From: Acidobacteriaceae bacterium
Lineage (GTDB): Bacteria; Acidobacteriota; Terriglobia; Terriglobales; Acidobacteriaceae
NCBI GenBank assembly: GCA_027452125.1
Contig: DAIDGZ010000011.1
Coordinates: forward strand, 1-60,672
Reading direction: 5' to 3'
DNA length: 60,672 bases
The position numbers were made by a program, and so were the translations under genes. Shown one piece after another: positions 54,160 through 60,672 of this stretch. The notes under the pieces are model-generated. The model did no database searches, was not told the DNA's origin, and worked only from the letters and a program-made list of their open reading frames with translations. Numbering within the stretch: position 1 is the first letter of the stretch; every line of letters starts with the position of its first letter.

Positions 54160-55479
54160 ATGGCAACCGAGAAAACCTTCTATATCGAGACCTTCGGCTG
54201 CCAGATGAATGCCCATGACTCCGAAAAGGTGATTGGCACTCTGCAGCAGCAGGGCTACCGTCAGGTGGAATCCGAAGAGGAAGCCAACCTGATTCTTTAC
54301 AACACCTGCTCCATCCGCGATAAAGCCGAACAAAAGGTCTTCCACCGCCTCAACGACTACAAGGCGCTCTACAAGCAGGGCAAGCGCTTCGGCGTTCTCG
54401 GCTGCGTCGCGCAGCAGGAGGGCGAAAAGATCTTCGAGCGCGCCCCCTTCGTCTCGCTGGTCTCCGGTTCCGCCTCCTACCGCAAGCTGCCCGAGATGCT
54501 GGTGCGGCTGGAAAGCGGCGAAACCCGCATCACCGGACTCGACGATCGCCAGACCGAAGAGACCTTTGAGACGGATTTCACGGCACGACTCAACCCGTAT
54601 CGCAGCTACATCACGATTATCGAGGGCTGCGACAAGTTCTGCGCCTACTGCGTGGTCCCCTATACCCGCGGCAAAGAGCGCAGTCGCGGCTCGGCCTCGG
54701 TCCTCGAGGAAGCCCGCCGCATTGCTGACATGGGGTATACCGAGATTCAGCTTCTCGGCCAGAACGTGAATAGCTACCGCGATCCCGAAGGGAATCGCAG
54801 TTTTGCGGAACTGCTGGCGGCGGTTGGTCAGGTCCCGGGCATTCGCCGCGTGCGCTTTACCACCAGCCACCCTCGAGACTTTACCCGCGATATTGTTGAG
54901 GCAATCGACGCCGTGCCCACCCTCTGTGACCATATTCACCTGCCGGTGCAATCCGGCTCGGCAAAGGTCCTCAAGCAGATGGCGCGCGAGTATACCCCGG
55001 AGTGGTACCTGGAGCGCATCTCCTGGATCAAGGCTGCGCGTCGGCAGATCTCGCTCTCCACCGACATCATCGTCGGATTCCCCGGTGAAACCCCCGACGA
55101 CTTCATCCAGACGATGAACCTGCTGGCTGAAGTAGAATACGACTGCGTCTTTGCCTTCAAGTACTCGCCACGGCCCAATACACCAGCCCTGACCATGATC
55201 GACTCAATCCCAGAGATAGAGAAGTCTGCTCGGCTTCAAGCATTACTTGATCGTCAGCGCGAGATCCAAAGAGTTAATTACGCCAAGCATTTAGGGAAGA
55301 CACTTGAAGTAATGGTCGAAGGTGTTAATCCAGCCAGGGGGCAGATTGCCGGCCGCAGCAGCCAGAATAAGCCGGTGAACTTTACCAGTTCTCATGGAAT
55401 CGCCCCAGCCCCCGGCAGCTATCAGAACGTGCGAATCACGGCAACCCACCCGAACAGCCTGGTGGGTGAGGCAGTCTAG
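54160..55479 (+). CDS. miaB: tRNA-2-methylthio-N6-dimethylallyladenosine synthase
   Basis: A 439-residue radical-SAM methylthiotransferase from ATG 54160 (GTG 54157 is adjacent). The N-terminal UPF0004 domain carries cluster cysteines C14 (ETFGCQMN), C50 (YNTCSIRD) and C82 (VLGCVAQ). The radical-SAM cluster is C156-x3-C160-x2-C163 in EGCDKFCAYC. A C-terminal TRAM domain binds tRNA. It modifies A37 of tRNAs reading UNN codons. It is followed 24 bases later by the bifunctional-nuclease-domain gene, probably in one transcript. Confidence 0.96.
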   Translation: MATEKTFYIETFGCQMNAHDSEKVIGTLQQQGYRQVESEEEANLILYNTCSIRDKAEQKVFHRLNDYKALYKQGKRFGVLGCVAQQEGEKIFERAPFVSLVSGSASYRKLPEMLVRLESGETRITGLDDRQTEETFETDFTARLNPYRSYITIIEGCDKFCAYCVVPYTRGKERSRGSASVLEEARRIADMGYTEIQLLGQNVNSYRDPEGNRSFAELLAAVGQVPGIRRVRFTTSHPRDFTRDIVEAIDAVPTLCDHIHLPVQSGSAKVLKQMAREYTPEWYLERISWIKAARRQISLSTDIIVGFPGETPDDFIQTMNLLAEVEYDCVFAFKYSPRPNTPALTMIDSIPEIEKSARLQALLDRQREIQRVNYAKHLGKTLEVMVEGVNPARGQIAGRSSQNKPVNFTSSHGIAPAPGSYQNVRITATHPNSLVGEAV

Positions 55480-55503
55480 AGGTTTTCGCAGAGGAGGGGA
55501 ATC

Positions 55504-55992
55504 ATGGATATCGAAGTAAGAATTCGCGGTCTGATGATGGACCCATCGACGAACATGCCGATCGTCGTCCTCAAGGACGTAGCCTCGGATACGGTGATGC
55601 CGATCTGGGTGGGAATCTTCGAGGCAAATGCCATCGCCATCGAGATCGAGAAGGTATCCGCGCCGCGCCCCATGACGCATGACCTGACCCGAAACCTTAT
55701 CCATTACTTAAATGCAGAGCTGGAAAAAGTTGTTATCAATGAACTTAAAGATAGTACATTTCTCGCAACGCTTTGGCTGCAGCAGAATGGGGAAAAGCTG
55801 ACCATCGATGCAAGGCCTTCGGATGCTCTGGCTTTGGCTCTGCGCGCAGATTGCCCGATCTATGTGGCTGAAGAGGTGATGCAGAGCGCCAAACTGAGCG
55901 CCACTAACCCGGCGGATGGCCCAACGACTGAACAGTTGCGCGGCTGGCTTGAAGGGTTGAACGACGAAGACCTTGGCCGCTATAAGATGTAG
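55504..55992 (+). CDS. Bifunctional nuclease (DUF151/BFN) domain protein
   Basis: A 162-residue cytoplasmic protein with the BFN fold. Diagnostic stretches are VRIRGLMMDPSTNMPIVVLKD, LPIWVG-like MPIWVGIFEANAIAIEIE, RPMTHDLTRNL and the DARPSDALALALRADCPIYV block. Family members include a Thermotoga protein and plant BFN proteins that cleave RNA and DNA. The role in this organism is unknown. It follows miaB by 24 bases, and its 3-prime end overlaps the convergent amidotransferase gene by 13 bases. Confidence 0.9.
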   Translation: MDIEVRIRGLMMDPSTNMPIVVLKDVASDTVMPIWVGIFEANAIAIEIEKVSAPRPMTHDLTRNLIHYLNAELEKVVINELKDSTFLATLWLQQNGEKLTIDARPSDALALALRADCPIYVAEEVMQSAKLSATNPADGPTTEQLRGWLEGLNDEDLGRYKM

Positions 55993-56699
55993 TCAAGCCA
56001 TTGATTCCAGAATACTTGAGCTGCCGCTTCGAGTGCAGGACAGTGCATCTGGCCGGCACGTCGCAGGTCAGATGCCTTGATATGCCGCGTGTGCAGCTCG
56101 TTCGTGTGCCCAACATACCATCGCTCAAGGCACGTGCGCGTCACCTCCGGGTGAAATTGCAGCGCCAGGCCATAGTCACCCAGTGTAAAGGCTTGATTCG
56201 CGTACATTTCCGTAGCGGCCAGATGTGTGGCGCCGGCGGGAAGATCAAATGTATCTCCATGCCAGTGAAAGAGTTGCAGGCCAGGTTGCAGAAGCGGCTT
56301 GAACCAGCCGGGCACATGCAGATCAGCAACAGGCTGTAGTGGCGCCCAGCCTATTTCTGCGCCGTGGCTGCCGGCATAGACCGCGGCTCCCAGCGCCGCT
56401 GCCATCAACTGAGCACCGAGGCAGATACCCAGCGTCGGCCGCCGTTGTTCTAGTCGCGACTTGATCCAGTGCATCTCCTCCTTGAGAAAGGGATACTCGT
56501 CCGTCTCGTAGACGCCGATCGGTCCGCCTAGTATCACTGCAAGTTCAGCCTCAGTAGAGCTTGCGCAGTCAAAACTGGAAGTGGCAGCATCGCGGTAGTC
56601 GATACGGAAGCCGCGTCGCTCCAGCACAGGTTGCAGGGAACCGAGGTCCTCAAAGGCAACGTGCTGCAAGATGGTGGCGCAGGGTGGGTGGCCAGGCAT
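55980..56699 (-). CDS. Class I glutamine amidotransferase (GMP-synthase-like domain protein)
   Basis: A 239-residue protein starting MPGHPPCATILQHVAFEDLG (ATG 56697-56699). It has the nucleophile Cys93 in LGICLGAQLMAAALG and the His183/Glu185 pair in LQFHPEVTR. AVILGGPIGVYETDEYPFL is the oxyanion region. Such stand-alone amidotransferases act on gamma-glutamyl compounds or donate ammonia; some resemble gamma-glutamylputrescine hydrolases. The partner is not visible. Its end overlaps the BFN gene by 13 bases, and it is divergent from the TlpA-like gene. Confidence 0.88.
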   Translation of the reverse strand: MPGHPPCATILQHVAFEDLGSLQPVLERRGFRIDYRDAATSSFDCASSTEAELAVILGGPIGVYETDEYPFLKEEMHWIKSRLEQRRPTLGICLGAQLMAAALGAAVYAGSHGAEIGWAPLQPVADLHVPGWFKPLLQPGLQLFHWHGDTFDLPAGATHLAATEMYANQAFTLGDYGLALQFHPEVTRTCLERWYVGHTNELHTRHIKASDLRRAGQMHCPALEAAAQVFWNQWLDYIL

Positions 56700-56804
56700 A
56701 TTGAGATCATAGATTTATCGCGCTCAGATTTACTGTACAGAATATACGTTATCGGACATTAGATACAATTGGCCGTTGCTGAGCTACGATCATGTAAGAG
56801 GTCT

Positions 56805-57329
56805 ATGAAAGCGCGCCGCTGGGTCACAATCGGTATCGAATGGACGGTGATTCTGCTTCTGGCGGTATTCCTGCAACGTCGCTTTTCACCTCAGCCGCCA
56901 CAGCCTCCGACACGGGCGAATGCCCGCAGCTTTGTCCTCACAGGACTGGATGGCCGGCCCATCTCTCCTGACAGGTACGCGGGCAAGGCAATTCTGCTCA
57001 ACTACTGGGCTCCCTGGTGCCCACCCTGCCGGGTTGAGATTCCCTGGCTCCAGAAGCTTCAGGCGGCAAACCGTGACAGCCTGGTCGTCGTGGGCGTCGT
57101 TGACGATTCCAGCGAGTACACTCATGCCGCCACCATGATGCGCCAGAAAGGTATCACCTACCTGCTCGCCCGGGACTCCCCGTCGCTTCAGCAAGCCTTC
57201 GGCGAGCCCCGGATGCTGCCCACCACCTTCTACCTCTCCCCCTCGTCTCATGTGGTCCATACGGTAACCGGCCTGGTCCCCGAGTCCATGATGCGCCGCT
57301 ATACAGCAGACGCAATCGGCCAGAAGTAG
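56805..57329 (+). CDS. TlpA-like membrane-anchored thioredoxin
   Basis: A 174-residue protein from ATG 56805 (AGAGG upstream). An N-terminal anchor (WVTIGIEWTVILLLAVFL) is followed by a thioredoxin fold with the redox pair C72-P-P-C75 in YWAPWCPPCRVEIPWLQKL. The cis-proline loop is MLPTTFYL. Such proteins reduce disulfides in the envelope, often for cytochrome c maturation. Its distance from the cytochrome gene, about 2.7 kb, is suggestive only. Divergent amidotransferase gene upstream; tex follows 91 bases downstream. Confidence 0.87.
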   Translation: MKARRWVTIGIEWTVILLLAVFLQRRFSPQPPQPPTRANARSFVLTGLDGRPISPDRYAGKAILLNYWAPWCPPCRVEIPWLQKLQAANRDSLVVVGVVDDSSEYTHAATMMRQKGITYLLARDSPSLQQAFGEPRMLPTTFYLSPSSHVVHTVTGLVPESMMRRYTADAIGQK

Positions 57330-57420
57330 CCGGCGCGCAGCGTAGATGCGTGCTCGGTTTTGCACATATCCCCGTCTCAAATCAGCGACCCCGGCCATGT
57401 ACTATGAACGAGGATTGCTC

Positions 57421-59685
57421 ATGACAGACAAGAAAAACCTCTCCCAGGAAATCCTTCTCCATCTAGCTGAAACCCTGAATATCCCCCTCCGCGGAATCGT
57501 TGCGGTCATCGAACTTCTGGACGACGGCGGTACGGTCCCCTTCATCGCTCGCTATCGCAAAGAAGCCACCGGCAACCTCGATGAGGTGCAAATTCGCGCC
57601 ATCGAGGAGCAGTTGGCCTACTTCCGGGAACTTCTCGACCGCCGGGAGACGATCCTCGCCTCCATTGCCGAGCAAGGCAAGCTGACCGACGACCTGAAGA
57701 CCCGGATCATGGCCACCCTGGACAAGAGTGAGTTGGAAGATCTCTATCTTCCCTACCGTCCGAAGCGGCGCACCAAAGCCACCATCGCCCGAGAAAAAGG
57801 CCTTGAGCCGCTGGCTACGTATCTATGGGCTCAGGAGCCCGGCGCCGAGCCACTGGCCACGCTGGCAGCCAGCTTCATCCATCAGGAACTGCAGGTGGCC
57901 ACGGTGGAAGAGGCGCTGGAAGGCGCTCGCCATATTGTGGCCGAATGGATCAGCGAGGATGCGGACCTGCGCAAGGGGCTCCGCCAGCTTGTCTTCGACG
58001 AAGGCATTGTGATCAGCCGCAAGGTGACTGACGCCGTGGACGAGCAGGAAAAGTACAAGATGTACTACGACTACAAGGAGCCGGTGAAGACAATTCCCTC
58101 CCATCGCATGCTGGCCATCCGGCGAGGCGAGAGCGAGAACGTACTCTACTTCTTGATTGAAGTGGAGCCGGAGCGCGCGCTGGGCATCCTGCAGAGGCAC
58201 GTCCTGCGGCAAGCGGGCGACTGGACGCCGCAACTCGAAATGGCCATCGATGATGCCTGGAAGCGCCTGCTGAACTCCTCAATTCAGGCCGAGGTCCGAC
58301 TCGAATTAAAGCGCCGCTCTGATACCGAGGCCATCCAGGTATTCCGCGACAATCTCTATAACCTGCTGCTGGCGCCGCCCGCGGGCCCTCTTTCGGTTCT
58401 GGGCATCGACCCTGGCCTCCGCACCGGATGCAAAGTGGCGGTGGTGGATGAGACCGGCAAACTCCTGGCCCACGATGTGCTCTATCTGCACACCTCAAAG
58501 GGCGGGAACGCCGAGGCAGCACCGAAGCTTGAAGCGCTGCTACGCAAGCACAACGTGCGCGCCATCGCCATCGGCAACGGAACAGCCTCACGTGAAACCG
58601 ACGCCTTCGTCCGCGGGTTCCTGCGCGACAAGGGCATCCAGGAGATCTTCTCCGTCACGGTAAGCGAGTCGGGCGCCAGCGTCTACTCCGCATCCGATAT
58701 CGCGCGGCAGGAGTTCCCTGACCTCGACCTGACCGTGCGTGGCGCCATCTCCATTGCGCGCCGCCTGCAGGACCCGCTATCCGAGCTGGTCAAGGTCGAT
58801 CCCAAGTCCATCGGTGTGGGCCAATATCAGCACGATGTGGACCAGCGCCAGCTTGCCGAGTCGCTCAACAGCGTGGTGGAGAGCTGCGTCAACCGTGTCG
58901 GCGTGGACCTCAACACCTCCTCCTGGACGCTGCTGCGCTATGTTGCCGGCATCTCGGAACGCACGGCCCTCAACATCGTCAGTTACCGCAACGAGCATGG
59001 CAGCTTCCGCTCACGCACACAGGTGCTGGAGGTTCCGGGCATCGGTCCCAAGACCTTCGAGCAGGCCGCCGGCTTTCTACGCATCCGCAACGGCGATAAT
59101 CCTCTGGACATGACCGCCGTACACCCTGAGTCCTACCCGGTGGTGGAGCAGATTGCGCAGTCGCTCAATACGTCTGTGTCGGATATCATCCGCCAACCGC
59201 AGATGCTGGAGAAGGTGGATGCGAAGCTGCTTGCCGTGGGCGCCTACACGTTGCAGGACATTCTGGCCGAGTTGCGCAAGCCGGGGCGCGATCCGCGCGA
59301 CAAGTTTGTGGCGCCGAGCTTCCACGAAGAAGTGCGCGAAATCAGCGACGTGCAGACGGGCATGGTGCTGGAGGGTGTGGTCACCAATGTGACCAAGTTT
59401 GGCGCATTCGTGGATATCGGCGTGCACCAGGACGGACTTGTTCACATCAGCGAGCTCTCCAACCGCTATATCAAGGATCCGAATGAAGCGGTGAAGACGG
59501 GGCAGATCGTCAAGGTAAAGGTCCTGAGTGTCGATACAAAGGCCAAGCGCATTGGCCTCTCCATCAAGGCGCTCATGGGCCCCAGCGGCCCGCGGCCGAA
59601 TGCAGCCAGACCGGCTCCGCCACCCCCTGCCACCCTCGATGAAAAGCTGGCTGCACTCTCCAACAAGTGGCGCGTGCGTGTTTAG
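57421..59685 (+). CDS. tex: Tex-family RNA-binding transcription accessory protein
   Basis: A 754-residue protein from ATG 57421 (GAGG upstream). Upstream in-frame sequence looks non-coding. The Tex N-terminal helical region (DDGGTVPFIARYRKEATGNLDEVQIR) is followed by a YqgF-like domain (VLGIDPGLRTGCKVAVVDETG), helix-hairpin-helix repeats (VPGIGPKTFEQAAGFLRI) and a C-terminal S1 domain (VTNVTKFGAFVDIGVHQDGLVHISELS). Tex binds nucleic acid and affects transcription, distantly like eukaryotic Spt6. A long hairpin lies 11 bases past the stop. Confidence 0.96.
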   Translation: MTDKKNLSQEILLHLAETLNIPLRGIVAVIELLDDGGTVPFIARYRKEATGNLDEVQIRAIEEQLAYFRELLDRRETILASIAEQGKLTDDLKTRIMATLDKSELEDLYLPYRPKRRTKATIAREKGLEPLATYLWAQEPGAEPLATLAASFIHQELQVATVEEALEGARHIVAEWISEDADLRKGLRQLVFDEGIVISRKVTDAVDEQEKYKMYYDYKEPVKTIPSHRMLAIRRGESENVLYFLIEVEPERALGILQRHVLRQAGDWTPQLEMAIDDAWKRLLNSSIQAEVRLELKRRSDTEAIQVFRDNLYNLLLAPPAGPLSVLGIDPGLRTGCKVAVVDETGKLLAHDVLYLHTSKGGNAEAAPKLEALLRKHNVRAIAIGNGTASRETDAFVRGFLRDKGIQEIFSVTVSESGASVYSASDIARQEFPDLDLTVRGAISIARRLQDPLSELVKVDPKSIGVGQYQHDVDQRQLAESLNSVVESCVNRVGVDLNTSSWTLLRYVAGISERTALNIVSYRNEHGSFRSRTQVLEVPGIGPKTFEQAAGFLRIRNGDNPLDMTAVHPESYPVVEQIAQSLNTSVSDIIRQPQMLEKVDAKLLAVGAYTLQDILAELRKPGRDPRDKFVAPSFHEEVREISDVQTGMVLEGVVTNVTKFGAFVDIGVHQDGLVHISELSNRYIKDPNEAVKTGQIVKVKVLSVDTKAKRIGLSIKALMGPSGPRPNAARPAPPPPATLDEKLAALSNKWRVRV

Positions 59686-59696
59686 CCCTCTCTGGA

Positions 59697-59735
59697 GGCA
59701 GACGAAACAGGGAGCAATTCCCTGCTTCGTCTGCC
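59697..59735 (+). terminator. Long hairpin after tex
   Basis: GGCAGACGAA (59697-59706) pairs with TTCGTCTGCC (59726-59735), and CAGGGA (59708-59713) with TCCCTG (59719-59724), with one A-C mismatch and a five-base loop. It is a very stable stem of 16 pairs, but no T-run follows, so it may terminate weakly or protect the 3-prime end of the tex mRNA. Confidence 0.6.
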
Positions 59736-59804
59736 ATTCATCTGACTTCCCTCGCGCACCAACCTGTGCTTCAATGGAAGCGCCGCATTCCGCGAGGTGC
59801 TGCC

Positions 59805-60332
59805 ATGCGCATCCTCATCGCTGCCCTGATCTGCCTCTTCGCTTTCCCACTCGCCGCTCAGCGTCACCAGCGCGATCCGCTCACAGACAAGCAGGCCCAG
59901 CAGATTGCCGAAGCTGGCATCGATCCCAACGCCCGCATCGGCCTCTACACCAAATTTCTGACGGATCGCGCGGAGGCCCTCAAGGCGCTGGCTGCGCGGA
60001 CTCCATCTGCGGCCCGCGCCAAACGCCTCGACGGCGATCTGCAGGACTTTACCGCCCTGATGGACGAACTGGGCGACAACCTGGACAGCTACTCTGACCG
60101 TAAGGCTGACATCCGCAAGGCGCTCAAACCGCTGAATGAGGCCACTGCGCGCTGGATGCAGATTCTGCAGGCGCTGGCCGGGGAACCCGGCTTTGACCTT
60201 GCCCGGAAAGATGCAATTGAAAGCCTCGAGGATCTTACCGGCCAGGCCAAACGCATGCTTGCCGAGCAGACGCAGTACTTCAATGAGCACAAGGAGCAGC
60301 GCGGCCAGGATCGCTACGAGCCGCCATCCTGA
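59805..60332 (+). CDS. Secreted hypothetical helical protein
   Basis: A 175-residue protein from ATG 59805 (GAGGT upstream) with a signal peptide MRILIAALICLFAFPLAAQ. The mature part is charged and almost wholly helical (LTDKQAQQIAEAGIDPNARI, then KALAARTPSAARAKRLDGDL and IRKALKPLNEATARWMQILQ), probably a periplasmic helical bundle. I do not recognise the family. It is alone between the tex hairpin and the convergent oxidoreductase gene. Confidence 0.7.
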   Translation: MRILIAALICLFAFPLAAQRHQRDPLTDKQAQQIAEAGIDPNARIGLYTKFLTDRAEALKALAARTPSAARAKRLDGDLQDFTALMDELGDNLDSYSDRKADIRKALKPLNEATARWMQILQALAGEPGFDLARKDAIESLEDLTGQAKRMLAEQTQYFNEHKEQRGQDRYEPPS

Positions 60333-60366
60333 GCACATACGCTGACGCTGCACCTGTTCCCAGCGC

Positions 60367-60672
60367 TTAAGGTTCCAGCAGAATCTTGCCTGTGGTCTTT
60401 CTTCCTTCCATGTCAATCTGCGCCTGCGCCGCCTTCTCCAGCGGGTACAGGTGCTCCATGCGCAGCTTGAGCTCTCCGCTGGCCACCCAGCCCAGCACCT
60501 CGCCTGAGCGCCATTCCAGTTCTGCGCGCGTGGCAACGTAGTGCCACAGTGTAGGCCGTGTTATGAAAAGCGATCCCTTGCTGCTGAGTTGAATCAGATC
60601 GAAAGGAGGCACCGGACCGCTGGATCCGCCAAACAGAGCCAGCAGACCCCGCGGACGCAGGCAGTTCAGACT
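60367..60672 (-). CDS. Zinc-less MDR-family quinone oxidoreductase, C-terminal part
   Basis: The last 101 codons of a gene that continues beyond the window. The visible part reads LRPRGLLALFGGSSGPVPPF, then SLFITRPTLWHYVATRAELEWR, and ends in MEGRKTTGKILLEP. That order (Rossmann G-rich strand, catalytic-lobe return, final DMEGRKTTGKILL tail) is typical of NADPH:quinone oxidoreductase (QOR) proteins in the medium-chain dehydrogenase family. The N-terminus and cofactor loop are outside the window. Confidence 0.85.
   Translation of the reverse strand, partial: SLNCLRPRGLLALFGGSSGPVPPFDLIQLSSKGSLFITRPTLWHYVATRAELEWRSGEVLGWVASGELKLRMEHLYPLEKAAQAQIDMEGRKTTGKILLEP

Noticed and set aside
54052-54951. 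Open frame of 299 codons on the strand opposite miaB
   Set aside because: Antisense shadow of a secure radical-SAM gene, with no ribosome site and no domain.
56730-56745. Possible LexA box (CTGTACAG) between the amidotransferase and TlpA-like genes
   Set aside because: The dyad has no central spacing of a known LexA site and neither neighbour is an SOS gene.

Overview
The window is about 60.7 kb of GC-rich, densely coding bacterial chromosome. It has no phage, no CRISPR array and no rRNA. Gene content fits a soil-type Acidobacteriota of the Terriglobia/Acidobacteriaceae kind: a two-subunit 2-oxoacid:ferredoxin oxidoreductase, an AddAB-like nuclease pair, many exported glycan-active enzymes, a heparanase-like GH79 protein, and a sigma-54-style flagellar locus. 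The taxonomic placement is inference from gene content, not from a marker tree.

Layout. Positions 1-1030 hold the start of recA, a small ABM-fold protein and tRNA-Ser(GGA), all on the minus strand. Positions 1.2-10.1 kb hold a secreted GH2 beta-galactosidase-like enzyme, an MscS-type channel, a MATE exporter and the korA-korB pair, which has a palindrome abutting a TATAAT box in front of it. Positions 10.2-16.5 kb hold an addB-addA-like helicase/nuclease operon on the minus strand. Positions 16.6-24.7 kb hold a GH79 heparanase-like enzyme, a SCO1 lipoprotein with a copper-binding front domain, a PfkB sugar kinase, a CDF-like membrane protein, a small membrane protein, an ABC exporter, an IclR regulator and tRNA-Asp. 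Positions 24.9-27.1 kb hold murQ and a beta-lactamase-fold serine hydrolase, probably for cell-wall recycling. Positions 27.3-34.7 kb hold an exported hypothetical protein, lepB and the carbamoyl-phosphate synthase genes carA and carB. carA and carB are separated by about 1.4 kb containing a small exported protein, a tiny ORF and a REP-associated tyrosine transposase flanked by REP palindromes.

Positions 34.7-39.0 kb hold a membrane protein, a DapA-family enzyme with an internal insertion, an exported tandem VOC protein and a DHA2-family drug exporter. Positions 39.3-52.2 kb form a flagellar basal-body/hook locus: an OmpR-type response regulator, a sigma-54 activator lacking its DNA-binding domain, flgB, flgC, fliE, fliF, fliG, fliH, fliI, fliJ, then fliK-flgD-flgE behind a candidate -24/-12 promoter. 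Positions 52.2-60.7 kb hold housekeeping and accessory genes: a thioesterase, a threonine-dehydratase-like enzyme, a lipoprotein cytochrome c with no ordinary start codon, miaB, a bifunctional-nuclease-domain protein, a glutamine amidotransferase, a TlpA-like thioredoxin, tex, a secreted hypothetical protein and the end of a quinone-oxidoreductase-like gene.

The strongest leads are the RAYT/REP unit inside the car locus, whose transposase C-terminus is made of translated REP palindromes; the HTH-less flagellar activator with a -24/-12 promoter almost touching the fliK start; the apparent ATT start of the cytochrome gene; a terminator-shaped hairpin inside the signal-peptide codons of the VOC gene; and the inserted segment in the DapA-like protein. 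I found no clearly new multi-gene defence or biosynthetic system.
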